Shown: positions 1-8,194 of the stretch, piece by piece
Layout: each line of letters starts with the position of its first letter
How positions within the stretch are numbered: position 1 is the stretch's first letter
From: Pseudomonas batumici
Lineage (GTDB): Bacteria > Pseudomonadota > Gammaproteobacteria > Pseudomonadales > Pseudomonadaceae
Reading direction: 5' to 3'
NCBI RefSeq assembly: GCF_000820515.1
Contig: NZ_JXDG01000035.1
Location: 62,001 to 126,000 of the forward strand
Length of the DNA stretch: 64,000 bases
Program-made: the position numbers and the translations under genes
The notes under the pieces: model-generated
The model's input: only the letters and a program-made list of their open reading frames with translations
Database searches by the model: none
Told to the model about the DNA's origin: nothing

Positions 1-953
1 GAGAAGAGACTGTCACGGCGGGTACCCAGGGCCTTGTACGCCTGCTTCTCGCGTTGCCGGTTGAGTAACCTGGCCTTCAGGTCCGGTTCGCTGAAACCCA
101 CCAGGCCGTACAGTCGCGGCGAACAGTAGAGCATCTCCACCGAAAAGCCGTGCGGGTCGTTGAGGTAGACGCACTGCACCAGCCCCGCCTGGCCCACCGG
201 TGTGCAGTTGGGTACGAAGCCAGACACCAGCGCCCGTTCGAACTGTGCGGTGAATCCGTCCTGGCTGTCGAAACCGACGGCCAGGTTCATGATGCCGATG
301 TCGCTCAGTCGGTAACGGGGCGGCCAGGGCTTGGGGGCCGCCGGTTGGCGGATGTCCAGCCACATGTCGCCTTTGATCAGGCAGGCGCTGGCGATGCCAG
401 GGTTATCCTGCTCGACAAGCGGGGCGCCACGCTCAAATCCCAAGCCTTCGACAAAGGCCGCCACGCTGCGGGCGCAATCGGCGACAACCAGGCCCAGGCC
501 CGTCAGCTTGCACGGGTAGGGCAACCCTTGCAGGGAGCGGTCTTCGATCAGCTCGATGAGAATCCCGTCCGGATCCCGGATGAAACGGCGATTGGCGAGC
601 CGCTGGGGTTCCAGGGAGACGCCGAGAGACCGCGCGAGGGTTTCGAAGCGCTCCAGCGAATCGACCCGCGCCAGGATGCGCCGATAACCGACGCGCTCGT
701 CGTCCTCAGGGCAGAGGGGGGCCGAGACCGGCGACTCGAATTCGAACAGTTCCAACTGAAAGAACGCCCGGTCGTCGATCAACCAACTGACTCGCGAGGC
801 GGCTCCCGCAAGGCCTTGTATCCGCTCGGCCTGCTTGCCACGGAAGGACAACGTGCCGAAGACATGCTTGAGGCCGAACAGCTTCTGGTAGAAACGCAGG
901 GACGCGCGGGTGTCGCGCACGCACAGCGCGATCTGGCAGATAGTGGTGGTCAT
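1..953 (-). CDS. VOC-family protein with two glyoxalase/dioxygenase-fold domains (3' end cut off)
   Basis: Reading the minus strand from ATG at 953 gives at least 317 codons with no stop before the left edge, so the C-terminus is missing. The product starts MTTTICQIALCVRDTRASLR and carries two vicinal-oxygen-chelate modules, roughly residues 1-140 and 148-285. Each has the family's beta-alpha-beta-beta-beta pattern and ends in an acidic strand (DPDGILIELIE and DPHGFSVEMLY). VOC proteins include glyoxalases, extradiol dioxygenases and resistance proteins; the substrate cannot be told. The start lies 10 bp after the stop of the SDR gene, so the two form an operon. The identification as VOC is firm, the reaction unknown. 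Confidence 0.8.
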   Translation of the reverse strand, partial: MTTTICQIALCVRDTRASLRFYQKLFGLKHVFGTLSFRGKQAERIQGLAGAASRVSWLIDDRAFFQLELFEFESPVSAPLCPEDDERVGYRRILARVDSLERFETLARSLGVSLEPQRLANRRFIRDPDGILIELIEDRSLQGLPYPCKLTGLGLVVADCARSVAAFVEGLGFERGAPLVEQDNPGIASACLIKGDMWLDIRQPAAPKPWPPRYRLSDIGIMNLAVGFDSQDGFTAQFERALVSGFVPNCTPVGQAGLVQCVYLNDPHGFSVEMLYCSPRLYGLVGFSEPDLKARLLNRQREKQAYKALGTRRDSLF

Positions 954-963
954 GGTCGTTCGC

Positions 964-1710
964 TCAGAAGAGTTTGCCGATCAGCGCGGTCGGCAGCAGT
1001 TGCAGCAGGGGCCGCAGCAGCAGCCAGGGATAACCGGGAATCACTGCTCGCTTGCGACGTTGCACAATGGCATCGGTGATCCGTTTGCCACCTTCCTCCA
1101 GTGACAGCAGGAAGGGCCTGTGCTTGAGCTTGTTGTTCATCGGCGTGTCGATATAACCCGGGTAGATGACCGTCACGGCCAGGCTCTTGCCCTTGCCTTG
1201 TGTTTCGGCACGCAGGGCCTCCATGTACACGCTGACGGCAGCCTTGCTCGCGCTGTAGGCCGCGCTGCCGGGCAGGCCGCGCCAGCTGGCGATCGAACTC
1301 ATCGCCACAATCTGCCCATGGCCCTGGTGCTTGAACAGGGTGATTGCCGCGTCGATGGTGGCGCAGGCACCGATGACATTCACTTCGAACATTTGGCGGG
1401 AATTGGCGAAATCGATGCGCCCTATGCGTCCGTCGTGACCCAGCCCGGCATTGGCCACAACGATATCGAGCTTGCCCAGTTCGGCGCTGGCGGCAGTCAG
1501 CGTCTCGCGTATCTGCCCGGTATCACTGACATCCAGCGGATAGACCAGCACCCGCACGCCGTGCTGCGCCTCCAGCTCGGACTTGATGAGGTGCAAGACG
1601 TCGAGTTGACGGGCAGCCAGCGCCAGGTCATAGCCACGCTTGGCGAATTCACCCGCCACTTGGCGCCCCAGGCCGGAAGATGCGCCGGTGATGAAGACCG
1701 ATTTGCTCAT
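964..1710 (-). CDS. Short-chain dehydrogenase/reductase (SDR)
   Basis: A 248-aa classical SDR. The chosen start (MSKSVFITGASSGLG) puts the TGxxxGxG cofactor motif at residues 8-15 and has a GAGG Shine-Dalgarno just upstream; an in-frame extension to 1746 lacks support. NAG (VVANAGLG) and the catalytic Ser/Tyr-x-x-x-Lys (SSIASW...YSASK) are present, so an active NAD(P)H-dependent oxidoreductase is expected. The substrate is not identifiable. It is the first gene of a two-gene unit with the downstream VOC gene and is transcribed away from the AraC-type regulator at 1851, which is the natural candidate regulator. Confidence 0.85.
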   Translation of the reverse strand: MSKSVFITGASSGLGRQVAGEFAKRGYDLALAARQLDVLHLIKSELEAQHGVRVLVYPLDVSDTGQIRETLTAASAELGKLDIVVANAGLGHDGRIGRIDFANSRQMFEVNVIGACATIDAAITLFKHQGHGQIVAMSSIASWRGLPGSAAYSASKAAVSVYMEALRAETQGKGKSLAVTVIYPGYIDTPMNNKLKHRPFLLSLEEGGKRITDAIVQRRKRAVIPGYPWLLLRPLLQLLPTALIGKLF

Positions 1711-1850
1711 GAACGCTGCCTCATTATTGTTTTTCTCCAGGCGCATTAAGCCAAGCCGGTCCCTTCGAGGCGATGTTCGAACGTGTCAGATGATTGATAA
1801 TTACAGCCAAAAGAACATTAAATAGCCCTTTCTGAGAAGCGTGAGCCGCC

Positions 1851-2870
1851 ATGAGTCTTTCCATGTTTCCCCGTGCCAGCCAGGCACCGCTGTGCTTCTG
1901 CATTGCGCAGATGGAGGCGTGGGGATATTCGTTGCATGAGGTGCTGGCGGGGAGCGGCCTGGGCGTCGACAGTTTTGCACTGCCTGAGTCAGTGCCCGAC
2001 AGCCGCCAGGAACAGACGGTCTACGAGAATATCCTGCGTCTTTATGATGGAGGCACGGCGGCCGGCCTGGACCTTGGTCGGCTGACCAACGTGAATAGCG
2101 TGGGGGTGCTGGGCGGACTGCTGGCAAACGCGATTGATCTTGGCCATGCCGGCTATCTGTCGCGGCGTTTCCATCCCCTGACCAATCCCTGGATCGTGCC
2201 CGAACTGATCGATAGCCTCGCCACCGGTCAGTCGGTCGTCCGCTACCGCCAGGTCGGCGGATTGCCCGCGCTGTACCGGTTTCTCATCGACCGCGACATC
2301 CTTGGCACGCGCCAGCTACTGCGTGACCTCTTCGGTGGGGGGGCAGGAGGGTATGTGTGTGCGGTGGCATTCGGTTATCCCGAGCCCGAAGATGCCGGGC
2401 GCTATCCGGTCGAGTTCGATTGCCCCGTGAGCTTCGGTCATGACCACACCTATGTCACCTACGACAATGAACGGGGCCACCTGCGCAATGCACGGAGAAA
2501 CCCGCACGCTTACCACCTGTATCTACGGCTGTGTCGCGAAGCCCAGGCGGAGCGTGCAACGTTGTCCTGGCAAAGCCGAGTGAGCAGCCTCCTGGCGTGC
2601 ATCGACTTCTATCCGAACACCGCGGCCATGGCCAAGAAGCTCAACTGCTCGGAGCGCAGTCTGCGGCGGCACCTGGGTGAGGAGGGGGTGCAATATTCCG
2701 AGTTGGTGGACAAGATACGTTTCGAGCGGGCGATCTACCTGCTGCATCACTCCGAGGACTCCATCAAGACCATCAGCTTCAAGCTCTTCTACAGCGAGCC
2801 GCCGGCGTTCGTTCGGGCGTTTTCACGCTGGAGCGGGATGACGCCGGGGGAGTTCAGGTCTGGAAGGTGA
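1851..2870 (+). CDS. AraC-family transcriptional regulator
   Basis: A 339-aa cytoplasmic regulator. Residues about 20-200 form the 'arabinose-binding-like' N-terminal sensing domain of the OruR/ArgR-like AraC subgroup. The last ~90 residues hold the double helix-turn-helix (MAKKLNCSERSLRRHL ... IKTISFKLFYSEPPAFVRAF). It lies divergent to the SDR/VOC pair with a 140-bp intergenic space, the usual arrangement for an activator of the opposite unit. Its stop is 4 bp from the convergent LysR stop. The ligand is unknown. A second ATG 12 bp downstream is possible. Confidence 0.85.
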   Translation: MSLSMFPRASQAPLCFCIAQMEAWGYSLHEVLAGSGLGVDSFALPESVPDSRQEQTVYENILRLYDGGTAAGLDLGRLTNVNSVGVLGGLLANAIDLGHAGYLSRRFHPLTNPWIVPELIDSLATGQSVVRYRQVGGLPALYRFLIDRDILGTRQLLRDLFGGGAGGYVCAVAFGYPEPEDAGRYPVEFDCPVSFGHDHTYVTYDNERGHLRNARRNPHAYHLYLRLCREAQAERATLSWQSRVSSLLACIDFYPNTAAMAKKLNCSERSLRRHLGEEGVQYSELVDKIRFERAIYLLHHSEDSIKTISFKLFYSEPPAFVRAFSRWSGMTPGEFRSGR

Positions 2871-2874
2871 GGCG

Positions 2875-3762
2875 TTAAAGCACGGCAAGTCGAGCACCCA
2901 GGGCGTCAAGAAACACCTTCGTCTTGCTCGGTGTGAAGCGTCGGGAGGGCAGCAGGGCGTAGATCGGTGCGCTTGCGCTGTGCCAGTCACGCAGTATATG
3001 AACCAGGCGGCCGGCGGCAAGGTCGTCTGCAACGTCGACACTGGATTTGAGCATGATCCCGTGGCCGGCAATCGCCCAGTCGCGCACGGCATCGCCACTA
3101 TTGGCGTGGAGCCGCGCGCGCGGTTGGAACTCGATCACTTCGTTTCCCGGACCTTCCAGGCGCCAGGGCTGGGAGGGGTCGTCATAGCGTAGACAGCCAT
3201 GACGCTCCAGGTCCTGTAAAGACCCGGGCTCCCCATGGCGTTCGAGATACGCAGGGGCGGCCACCAGAATTCGCCGGTTGTCCGCCAGCTTGCGCAGGAT
3301 GGCGCTGCTGTCCCGAGGTTGACCAATACGCACCGCGACGTCGATCCGCTCATACGTCAGATCGACCAGTCGGTCGTCGAGCCGGAGTTCGATATCCAGC
3401 CGTGGATGGCGCTCGACCAGTTCAGCCACCAGCGGCACCAGGTGAATGCGCCCGAAAGAAATGGGCGAACTGACCCGTAGCCGGCCAAACGGCTCTTCAG
3501 CGCCCACCGCCATTCGTGATTCCGCCGCCTCCAACTCCTCCAGTATCCGATCGACATGGGCGCTCAGGGCCAGCCCCTCACTGGTCGCGGACAGCGTGCG
3601 GGTGGTCCGGTTGATCAGTCGCTGTCCCGCCCGGCGTTCCAGTGCCATGAGCCGTTTGCTGACCACGGCCAGCCCTACGCCCAAGTCGCGCGCGGCGGCT
3701 GACAGGCTGCCGCAGACCAGGATTCGTTGGAAGGTGCGAAGCTCGTTGAGGTCGTCCAGCAT
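2875..3762 (-). CDS. LysR-family transcriptional regulator
   Basis: A 295-aa LysR-type regulator. A winged helix-turn-helix at residues 5-65 (FQRILVCGSLSAAARDLG) is followed by a substrate-binding domain of the DsbC/CrgA-like subgroup (about 90-290, beginning GRLRVSSPISFGR). It is divergent from the old yellow enzyme operon starting at 3891; LTTRs of this class commonly control the neighbouring oxidoreductase genes, often in response to electrophiles. No operator was assigned in the 128-bp intergenic space. The regulator call is secure, the target is inferred from position. Confidence 0.88.
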   Translation of the reverse strand: MLDDLNELRTFQRILVCGSLSAAARDLGVGLAVVSKRLMALERRAGQRLINRTTRTLSATSEGLALSAHVDRILEELEAAESRMAVGAEEPFGRLRVSSPISFGRIHLVPLVAELVERHPRLDIELRLDDRLVDLTYERIDVAVRIGQPRDSSAILRKLADNRRILVAAPAYLERHGEPGSLQDLERHGCLRYDDPSQPWRLEGPGNEVIEFQPRARLHANSGDAVRDWAIAGHGIMLKSSVDVADDLAAGRLVHILRDWHSASAPIYALLPSRRFTPSKTKVFLDALGARLAVL

Positions 3763-3890
3763 ATTCTCAACCCTTGTTCGATAATCTATCTACCAGTAGC
3801 CATATTCTAATCCTCAAGGCAAGAGGCAACACTCTGCGCAACTGAACGGAAAACCTCTGTTCACCCCTATCCCGCGTTTGGAGTCTTGCC

Positions 3891-5021
3891 ATGACCGCTT
3901 ATTCAGCCCTGTTCACACCCACCCTTGTTGGTGAGCAATCCCTGCCTCACCGCGTCGTGATGGCGCCGATGACGCGCGCGCGCAGCACCCAACCGGGTGA
4001 CATCCCCAATGCACTGAACGCCCGTTACTATGCGCAACGTGCCTCGGCGGCGCTGATCGTTTCGGAGGCGACGCAGATCTCACCGCAAGGCAAGGGGTAC
4101 TCCTTTACCCCGGGGATTTATAGCCAGGAGCAGGTGGCGGGATGGCGACTGATCACCGATGCGGTGCATGCCGCGGGTGGACGCATCTTTCTTCAGCTTT
4201 GGCATGTCGGTCGGATCTCTCATCCTGACTTCCACAACGGGGAGCTGCCGGTCGCGCCTTCGGCGGTTCCATTCGAAGCCAAGATCTGGAAAGTGAATCC
4301 TGCGACCGGCCTGGGCGAGATGGTGGATTGCCCGACGCCGCGCGCACTGGGTAAAGAGGAGATCCACGGGATCGTCAACGACTTCCGCGTCGGTGCGCGC
4401 AACGCTATCGCGGCAGGTTTCGACGGCGTCGAGATCCATGGGGCGAACGGCTACCTGGTGGATCAGTTCCTGCGCACGACCGCGAACACCCGCACTGACG
4501 AATACGGCGGCTCGCGGGAAAATCGGCTGCGCTTCCTCAAGGAGGTGGTCAGTGCTGTCGTAGAGGAGGTGGGGGCAGAGCGCACGGCCATTCGGCTGGC
4601 CCCTTTCCTGACCGCACGCGGCATGGACTGCCCCGACATTCTGCCGACGATCCTCGACGCCACCGCGTTCCTGCAAACGCTGGGCATTGCCTACCTGCAT
4701 CTGGTCGAGGCCGATTGGGATGATGCGCCGCAGTTCACGGAAGCGTTTCGGGCCGATGTCCGGGCGCGCTTCCAACGGCCCATCATCGTTGCCGGCAACT
4801 ACGATCTGGACCGTGCCAACTGGGTGATTGGCAAGGGCTACGCCGACCTGGTCGCCTTCGGACGTCCTTTCGTGGCCAACCCTGACTTGCCAAGACGCCT
4901 GCTGGAACATCTCCCACTGGCCGAGTTTGCCGGCGACACGCTGTTCGGCGGTGATGAGCGCGGTTACTCGGATTATCCAGCGTGGCCAACGGCCGAAGCG
5001 ACGAATGCTGTTCGCGCGTAA
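3891..5021 (+). CDS. Old yellow enzyme-type alkene reductase (NADH:flavin oxidoreductase)
   Basis: A 376-aa FMN-binding TIM-barrel ene-reductase of the NemA/xenobiotic reductase type. Visible signatures are the flavin-site PMTRAR near residue 26 and the substrate-binding His/Asn pair in EIHGANGYLVDQFLR (His183, Asn186), with the catalytic Tyr188. The C-terminal FGRPFVANPDL is the FMN-phosphate region. It should reduce activated C=C bonds or nitro compounds using NAD(P)H in the cytoplasm. A GGAG site precedes the ATG. It heads an operon with the SDR 30 bp downstream and a VOC gene after that, and is divergent from a LysR gene, suggesting response to reactive electrophiles. Confidence 0.92.
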   Translation: MTAYSALFTPTLVGEQSLPHRVVMAPMTRARSTQPGDIPNALNARYYAQRASAALIVSEATQISPQGKGYSFTPGIYSQEQVAGWRLITDAVHAAGGRIFLQLWHVGRISHPDFHNGELPVAPSAVPFEAKIWKVNPATGLGEMVDCPTPRALGKEEIHGIVNDFRVGARNAIAAGFDGVEIHGANGYLVDQFLRTTANTRTDEYGGSRENRLRFLKEVVSAVVEEVGAERTAIRLAPFLTARGMDCPDILPTILDATAFLQTLGIAYLHLVEADWDDAPQFTEAFRADVRARFQRPIIVAGNYDLDRANWVIGKGYADLVAFGRPFVANPDLPRRLLEHLPLAEFAGDTLFGGDERGYSDYPAWPTAEATNAVRA

Positions 5022-5051
5022 CCGCTCCACCTACCTATCAGGACCCATAGC

Positions 5052-5843
5052 ATGTTCACTTATCGTAATGCGTTTGCGCTCGTCACGGGCGCTTCCATGG
5101 GCCTTGGCGAAGCCTTTGCCGAAGCGCTCGCGGCACGCGGCGCCAACCTCGTTCTCGTCGCCCGTTCGCTGGATGCGTTGAATGCCCTGGCAAAACGACT
5201 GACCGAGCAGTACGGCGTCCAGGCCATCGTATTGGCGGTGGACCTGGCCGAACGTGATGCCGCGATGCGTATCAGCGAAGAATTGGAACGGCAACGGATT
5301 GCGGTGGACCTGCTGGTCAACAACGCCGGGTTCGGGCTCACCGGCGAGTTCCTGTCGAATCCGCTGGCCAGGGAGGAGGATCTGGTCCAGGTGAATATCC
5401 AGGCGCTGGTGGGACTCTCGCATCGGCTGGGTAGTGCGATGGCTGCCCGGAACAAGGGCGGCATTATCAACGTGGCCTCCAACGCTTCTTTCCAGCCCAT
5501 TCCCTACATGGCGACATACGCGGCTAGCAAGGCATTCGTGCTGCATTTCAGCGAAGCGCTGGGCCATGAGCTTGCACCGCGTAACGTACAGGTGATGGCG
5601 ACTTGCCCGGGCCCCACGTCTACCCGATTTTTCGCGGCAACCTCGGCCGATCAGCCGACGATCAAAATGGACGCGGCAGAAGTCGTCGTCCGCCGGACGC
5701 TGGAAGCCTTCGATCGTCAGGAAAAGGTGGTTTATCCGGGACGATCCAGCGTGCGCATCACCTCCTGGCTGCCCCGTTTCATTCCCCGTGCGCTTGCCGT
5801 TCGTGCCGCCGCGGCGGCGTCGCGTGGGATGGGGCTGCATTAA
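5052..5843 (+). CDS. SDR-family oxidoreductase
   Basis: A 263-aa SDR of the DltE/YqjQ-like type. TGASMGLG at residues 13-20 binds the nucleotide, NNAG is present, and the catalytic Ser-Tyr-Lys appears in ASNASFQPIPYMATYAASK. The last ~30 residues are hydrophobic and basic, ending SRGMGLH, typical of longer SDRs that touch membranes. It lies 30 bp after the old yellow enzyme gene and 34 bp before the VOC gene. The three look co-transcribed and may form a detoxification route for unsaturated aldehydes or ketones; that role is inference. Confidence 0.85.
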   Translation: MFTYRNAFALVTGASMGLGEAFAEALAARGANLVLVARSLDALNALAKRLTEQYGVQAIVLAVDLAERDAAMRISEELERQRIAVDLLVNNAGFGLTGEFLSNPLAREEDLVQVNIQALVGLSHRLGSAMAARNKGGIINVASNASFQPIPYMATYAASKAFVLHFSEALGHELAPRNVQVMATCPGPTSTRFFAATSADQPTIKMDAAEVVVRRTLEAFDRQEKVVYPGRSSVRITSWLPRFIPRALAVRAAAAASRGMGLH

Positions 5844-5877
5844 CCTGGCTTATCCCTCGATCAAAAGGATATCGACC

Positions 5878-6294
5878 ATGACGATTCAACATCTCGATCA
5901 CTTCACGGTTCGCACAGCCAAAGTCGATGAGACGGCGGATTTCTTTCGCGACGCCATCGGGCTGGAGGAGGGCTGGCGTCCGGCGTTCCCGTTCCCGGGC
6001 CGCTGGCTCTACGCGGCAGGCCGTCCACTTGTTCATATTGCCAATCTGGAAAGCAGCGGCGCGGAGCTGGACCTCTATCTGGGAGCGCGTGCCGTGGGAG
6101 AGGGCGGCGGTGCACTCGATCACATCGCGTTCCGCTGCAGCGACCTGGAGAGTCACCGGCAACGCCTGCTCGACCTGGGCTTGCGATTCAGCGAGCGTGT
6201 GGTGCCTGATCTGTCGGAGCATCAGCTGTTCGTTGAGGATCCGAATGGTATAAAGGTGGAGCTGATTTTTGCGGATTCGCCGAAAGCGCGGTGA
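5878..6294 (+). CDS. VOC-family (glyoxalase-like) protein
   Basis: A 138-aa single-domain VOC protein. The start MTIQHLDHFTVRT follows an AAGGA site; an in-frame extension upstream runs into the preceding SDR gene and is not used. Metal-ligand candidates typical of the fold are visible: His6 or His8, His in GGALDHIAF, and Glu near the C-terminus in DPNGIKVELIF. Length and layout fit glyoxalase/dioxygenase-superfamily proteins of unknown substrate. It is the last gene of the old yellow enzyme operon and is followed by a hairpin repeat (6305-6365) and the convergent DyP gene. Confidence 0.82.
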   Translation: MTIQHLDHFTVRTAKVDETADFFRDAIGLEEGWRPAFPFPGRWLYAAGRPLVHIANLESSGAELDLYLGARAVGEGGGALDHIAFRCSDLESHRQRLLDLGLRFSERVVPDLSEHQLFVEDPNGIKVELIFADSPKAR

Positions 6295-6304
6295 TCTGAA
6301 GTGC

Positions 6305-6365
6305 CCGGTCTCGGGAAGTCGTGATGCATCCTTAAACCTCTGGAGCAGGATGCATGACAACGTGA
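6305..6365. repeat. REP-like inverted repeat, copy A1
   Basis: A 61-bp element between the convergent VOC and DyP genes. Its arms GTGATGCATCCT and AGGATGCATGAC form a stem around a ~13-base loop. A second copy at 8038-8098 is the same apart from about five substitutions. The position between convergent 3' ends suggests a dispersed palindromic element that could also serve as a bidirectional terminator. Confidence 0.75.
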
Positions 6366-7331
6366 CTAAGGCCTGCGCTCAGCCAGCTCCTCCAGCAGAT
6401 CGGCGGAAGGCACGAAGAACAGGCCACCGGTGACTGCCGTGCTGAAATCGAGCAAGCGATCATAGTTGCCTGCGGGCCTGCCGACGAACATGTTCTCGAG
6501 CATCTGCTCGATGGGGGCGGGCGAACGTGCATAGCCGATGAAGTAGGTCCCGAACTCGCCGGCGCCCGGTCGGCCGAAGGGCATGTTGTCGCGCAGGATC
6601 TTCACTTCCTCGCCGTCTTCGGTGATGGTCGTCAGGGAACTGTGCGACGAGCTCGGTTTGACCGATTCATCGAGTTCGATATCGGACAGTTTGGTGCGGC
6701 CGATGATGCGTTCCTGTGCCTCGACGGATAGCTCGTTCCACGCGGCCATGTTGTGCAGATACTTTTGTACCAGCACATAACTGCCGTTGGTGAACGCGGG
6801 GTCTTCATCCCCGACCATGGTGAAATCGACAGCCTCGTGGCCCACCGGGTTTTCGGTGCCATCGACAAAGCCGACCATGCTGCGCATGTCGAAATAACGA
6901 AAGCCCTGGACTTCATCGACGACCGTGATCGCATCGCCAAGACGCGAGAGCAGTTGCGTCGCCAATTCGAAACACAGGTCCATTTGATCGGCGCGGATAT
7001 GCAGCAGGATATCGCCCGGTGTCGCCACCGCGCGCCGACCCTCCACACCCATTTCACGAAATCCGTGCAGCGAGGCCGGACGCGGGCCGCCGAACAGGCG
7101 GTCCCAGGCACCGGAAGCAAAACCGCAGACGCACGACAGGTTGCCGGAGGGCACGCGTTTGCCGACGGAGCGCGTCAGGGCGGCGATATCTTCGCACCAA
7201 CCGCGTACTTTCTCGGCCGGCTCGCTGCCGGGCGCCAAGGTGGCAACGATGAAAATCGCGCTGCTGGTGATGGGGCTATAGACGGCTTGAGGGGCGGGCT
7301 TGCGCTGGGTCGATGGCGAAGGTGTTGTCAT
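6366..7331 (-). CDS. DyP-type heme peroxidase (class B, YfeX-like)
   Basis: A 321-aa dye-decolorizing peroxidase. The chosen start MTTPSPSTQRKP follows a GGAG site; an upstream in-frame extension to 7367 is not supported. The distal Asp lies in GFVDGTENP (Asp157), the proximal heme ligand is His230 (SSSHSS) and the distal Arg is Arg247 (ILRDN). These spacings match class B DyP proteins such as YfeX. It should oxidise phenolics or porphyrinogens with hydrogen peroxide. No signal peptide is visible, so it is cytoplasmic. It is monocistronic, convergent with the VOC gene, and flanked by repeats A1 and B1. Confidence 0.93.
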   Translation of the reverse strand: MTTPSPSTQRKPAPQAVYSPITSSAIFIVATLAPGSEPAEKVRGWCEDIAALTRSVGKRVPSGNLSCVCGFASGAWDRLFGGPRPASLHGFREMGVEGRRAVATPGDILLHIRADQMDLCFELATQLLSRLGDAITVVDEVQGFRYFDMRSMVGFVDGTENPVGHEAVDFTMVGDEDPAFTNGSYVLVQKYLHNMAAWNELSVEAQERIIGRTKLSDIELDESVKPSSSHSSLTTITEDGEEVKILRDNMPFGRPGAGEFGTYFIGYARSPAPIEQMLENMFVGRPAGNYDRLLDFSTAVTGGLFFVPSADLLEELAERRP

Positions 7332-7371
7332 GGGGACTCCACACGCTGCGGGACACATTTGAAACACTGAA

Positions 7372-7434
7372 AATAGCAGATTGCGGCACTGCGGCTACAA
7401 TCGAGTGCCAAGAGGGTACGCAGACGCAGTGGAG
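7372..7434 (+). repeat. 63-bp direct repeat, copy B1
   Basis: Starts AATAGCAGATTGCGG and ends CAGTGGAG. It matches 11826-11888 with four substitutions in 63 positions, in the same orientation. It lies between DyP and the PNPOx-like gene and holds a TACAAT hexamer that could serve as a -10 box. It forms the left boundary of the accessory segment. Confidence 0.85.
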
Positions 7435-7463
7435 TATACCCGCCTCCTTATGGAAGAGAGTTT

Positions 7464-7955
7464 ATGCAGACCGACAAGACTGAATCACTTCTTCACATAG
7501 CCCGCAGCATCGTTGCCAAAGTGCCGTATTGCATGGCAATTACCGTTACCGAAGCGGGCCATGCGAATGCTCGTATCGTTGAACCCTATTCATTGAGCGA
7601 ACACTGGTCGGTGCGTTTCCTGACGGGGCGGCAGTGCCGCAAGGTACAGGAAATGCAACACACTGGGCGAATGACCCTGTCTTACCAATGTGATGAAGAT
7701 CATGCGTACGTGACACTGCTTGGACAAGCAAAAGTGCTGGATCACGATCCGGCACTCAAGAGCACGATGTGGCGGAAGAATTCAGACGTGTGGTTCCCTG
7801 GTGGACCCTTTGACCCGGACGTGGTGGTGATCGAATTGCTGGTCGAACAGATTGAGTTGTGGTGTCTAAAACTCGGCGTGGCCCCACCTCCGCTCGGCCT
7901 GCAAGCTGCAATCCTGAAACGCGATGGCGCCGAATGGATTACGTTGGTGGGCTGA
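7464..7955 (+). CDS. Pyridoxamine 5'-phosphate oxidase family protein (general stress protein 26-like)
   Basis: A 163-aa split-barrel flavin-binding-fold protein. The segment VWFPGGPFDPDVVVIELLVEQIELW is characteristic of the GSP26 branch of the PNPOx superfamily, and the N-terminal half has the expected barrel strands (CMAITVT ... VRFLTG ... MTLSYQ). Such proteins bind FMN, F420 or heme; which one cannot be told here. It is monocistronic, preceded by repeat B1 and followed by repeat A2. A GAGAG site lies 5 bp before the ATG. Confidence 0.72.
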   Translation: MQTDKTESLLHIARSIVAKVPYCMAITVTEAGHANARIVEPYSLSEHWSVRFLTGRQCRKVQEMQHTGRMTLSYQCDEDHAYVTLLGQAKVLDHDPALKSTMWRKNSDVWFPGGPFDPDVVVIELLVEQIELWCLKLGVAPPPLGLQAAILKRDGAEWITLVG

Positions 7956-8037
7956 ACACAGAGACCGTTCGCCAAGTTGGACACAAGCCTCCTCCCAGGG
8001 GGCGAAAGGGGACGGGCCGAAAGGGGACACCCATTAG

Positions 8038-8098
8038 CCGGTCTCGGGAAGTCGTGATGCATCCTGGAACCTCTGGATCAGGATGCGTGACAACGTGG
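8038..8098. repeat. REP-like inverted repeat, copy A2
   Basis: Second copy of the element at 6305-6365 in the same orientation, with about five substitutions. Stem arms are GTGATGCATCCT and AGGATGCGTGAC. As with copy A1, it sits between two convergent genes (PNPOx-like and the TOPRIM-like gene). Confidence 0.75.
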
Positions 8099-8194
8099 CT
8101 AGTTTATGAGGTCGTTGCTGTTCGGAGTACGAAGAGGTTGCCAAACTCCAGCAACCTTTTTCGCCTTTTAAAAAATATGGATCAGACGACTATT

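Noticed and set aside
7442..7463. Rho-independent terminator or riboswitch ahead of the PNPOx-like gene
   Set aside because: No stable hairpin or known aptamer motif could be found beyond the B1 repeat; only a ribosome binding site is present.
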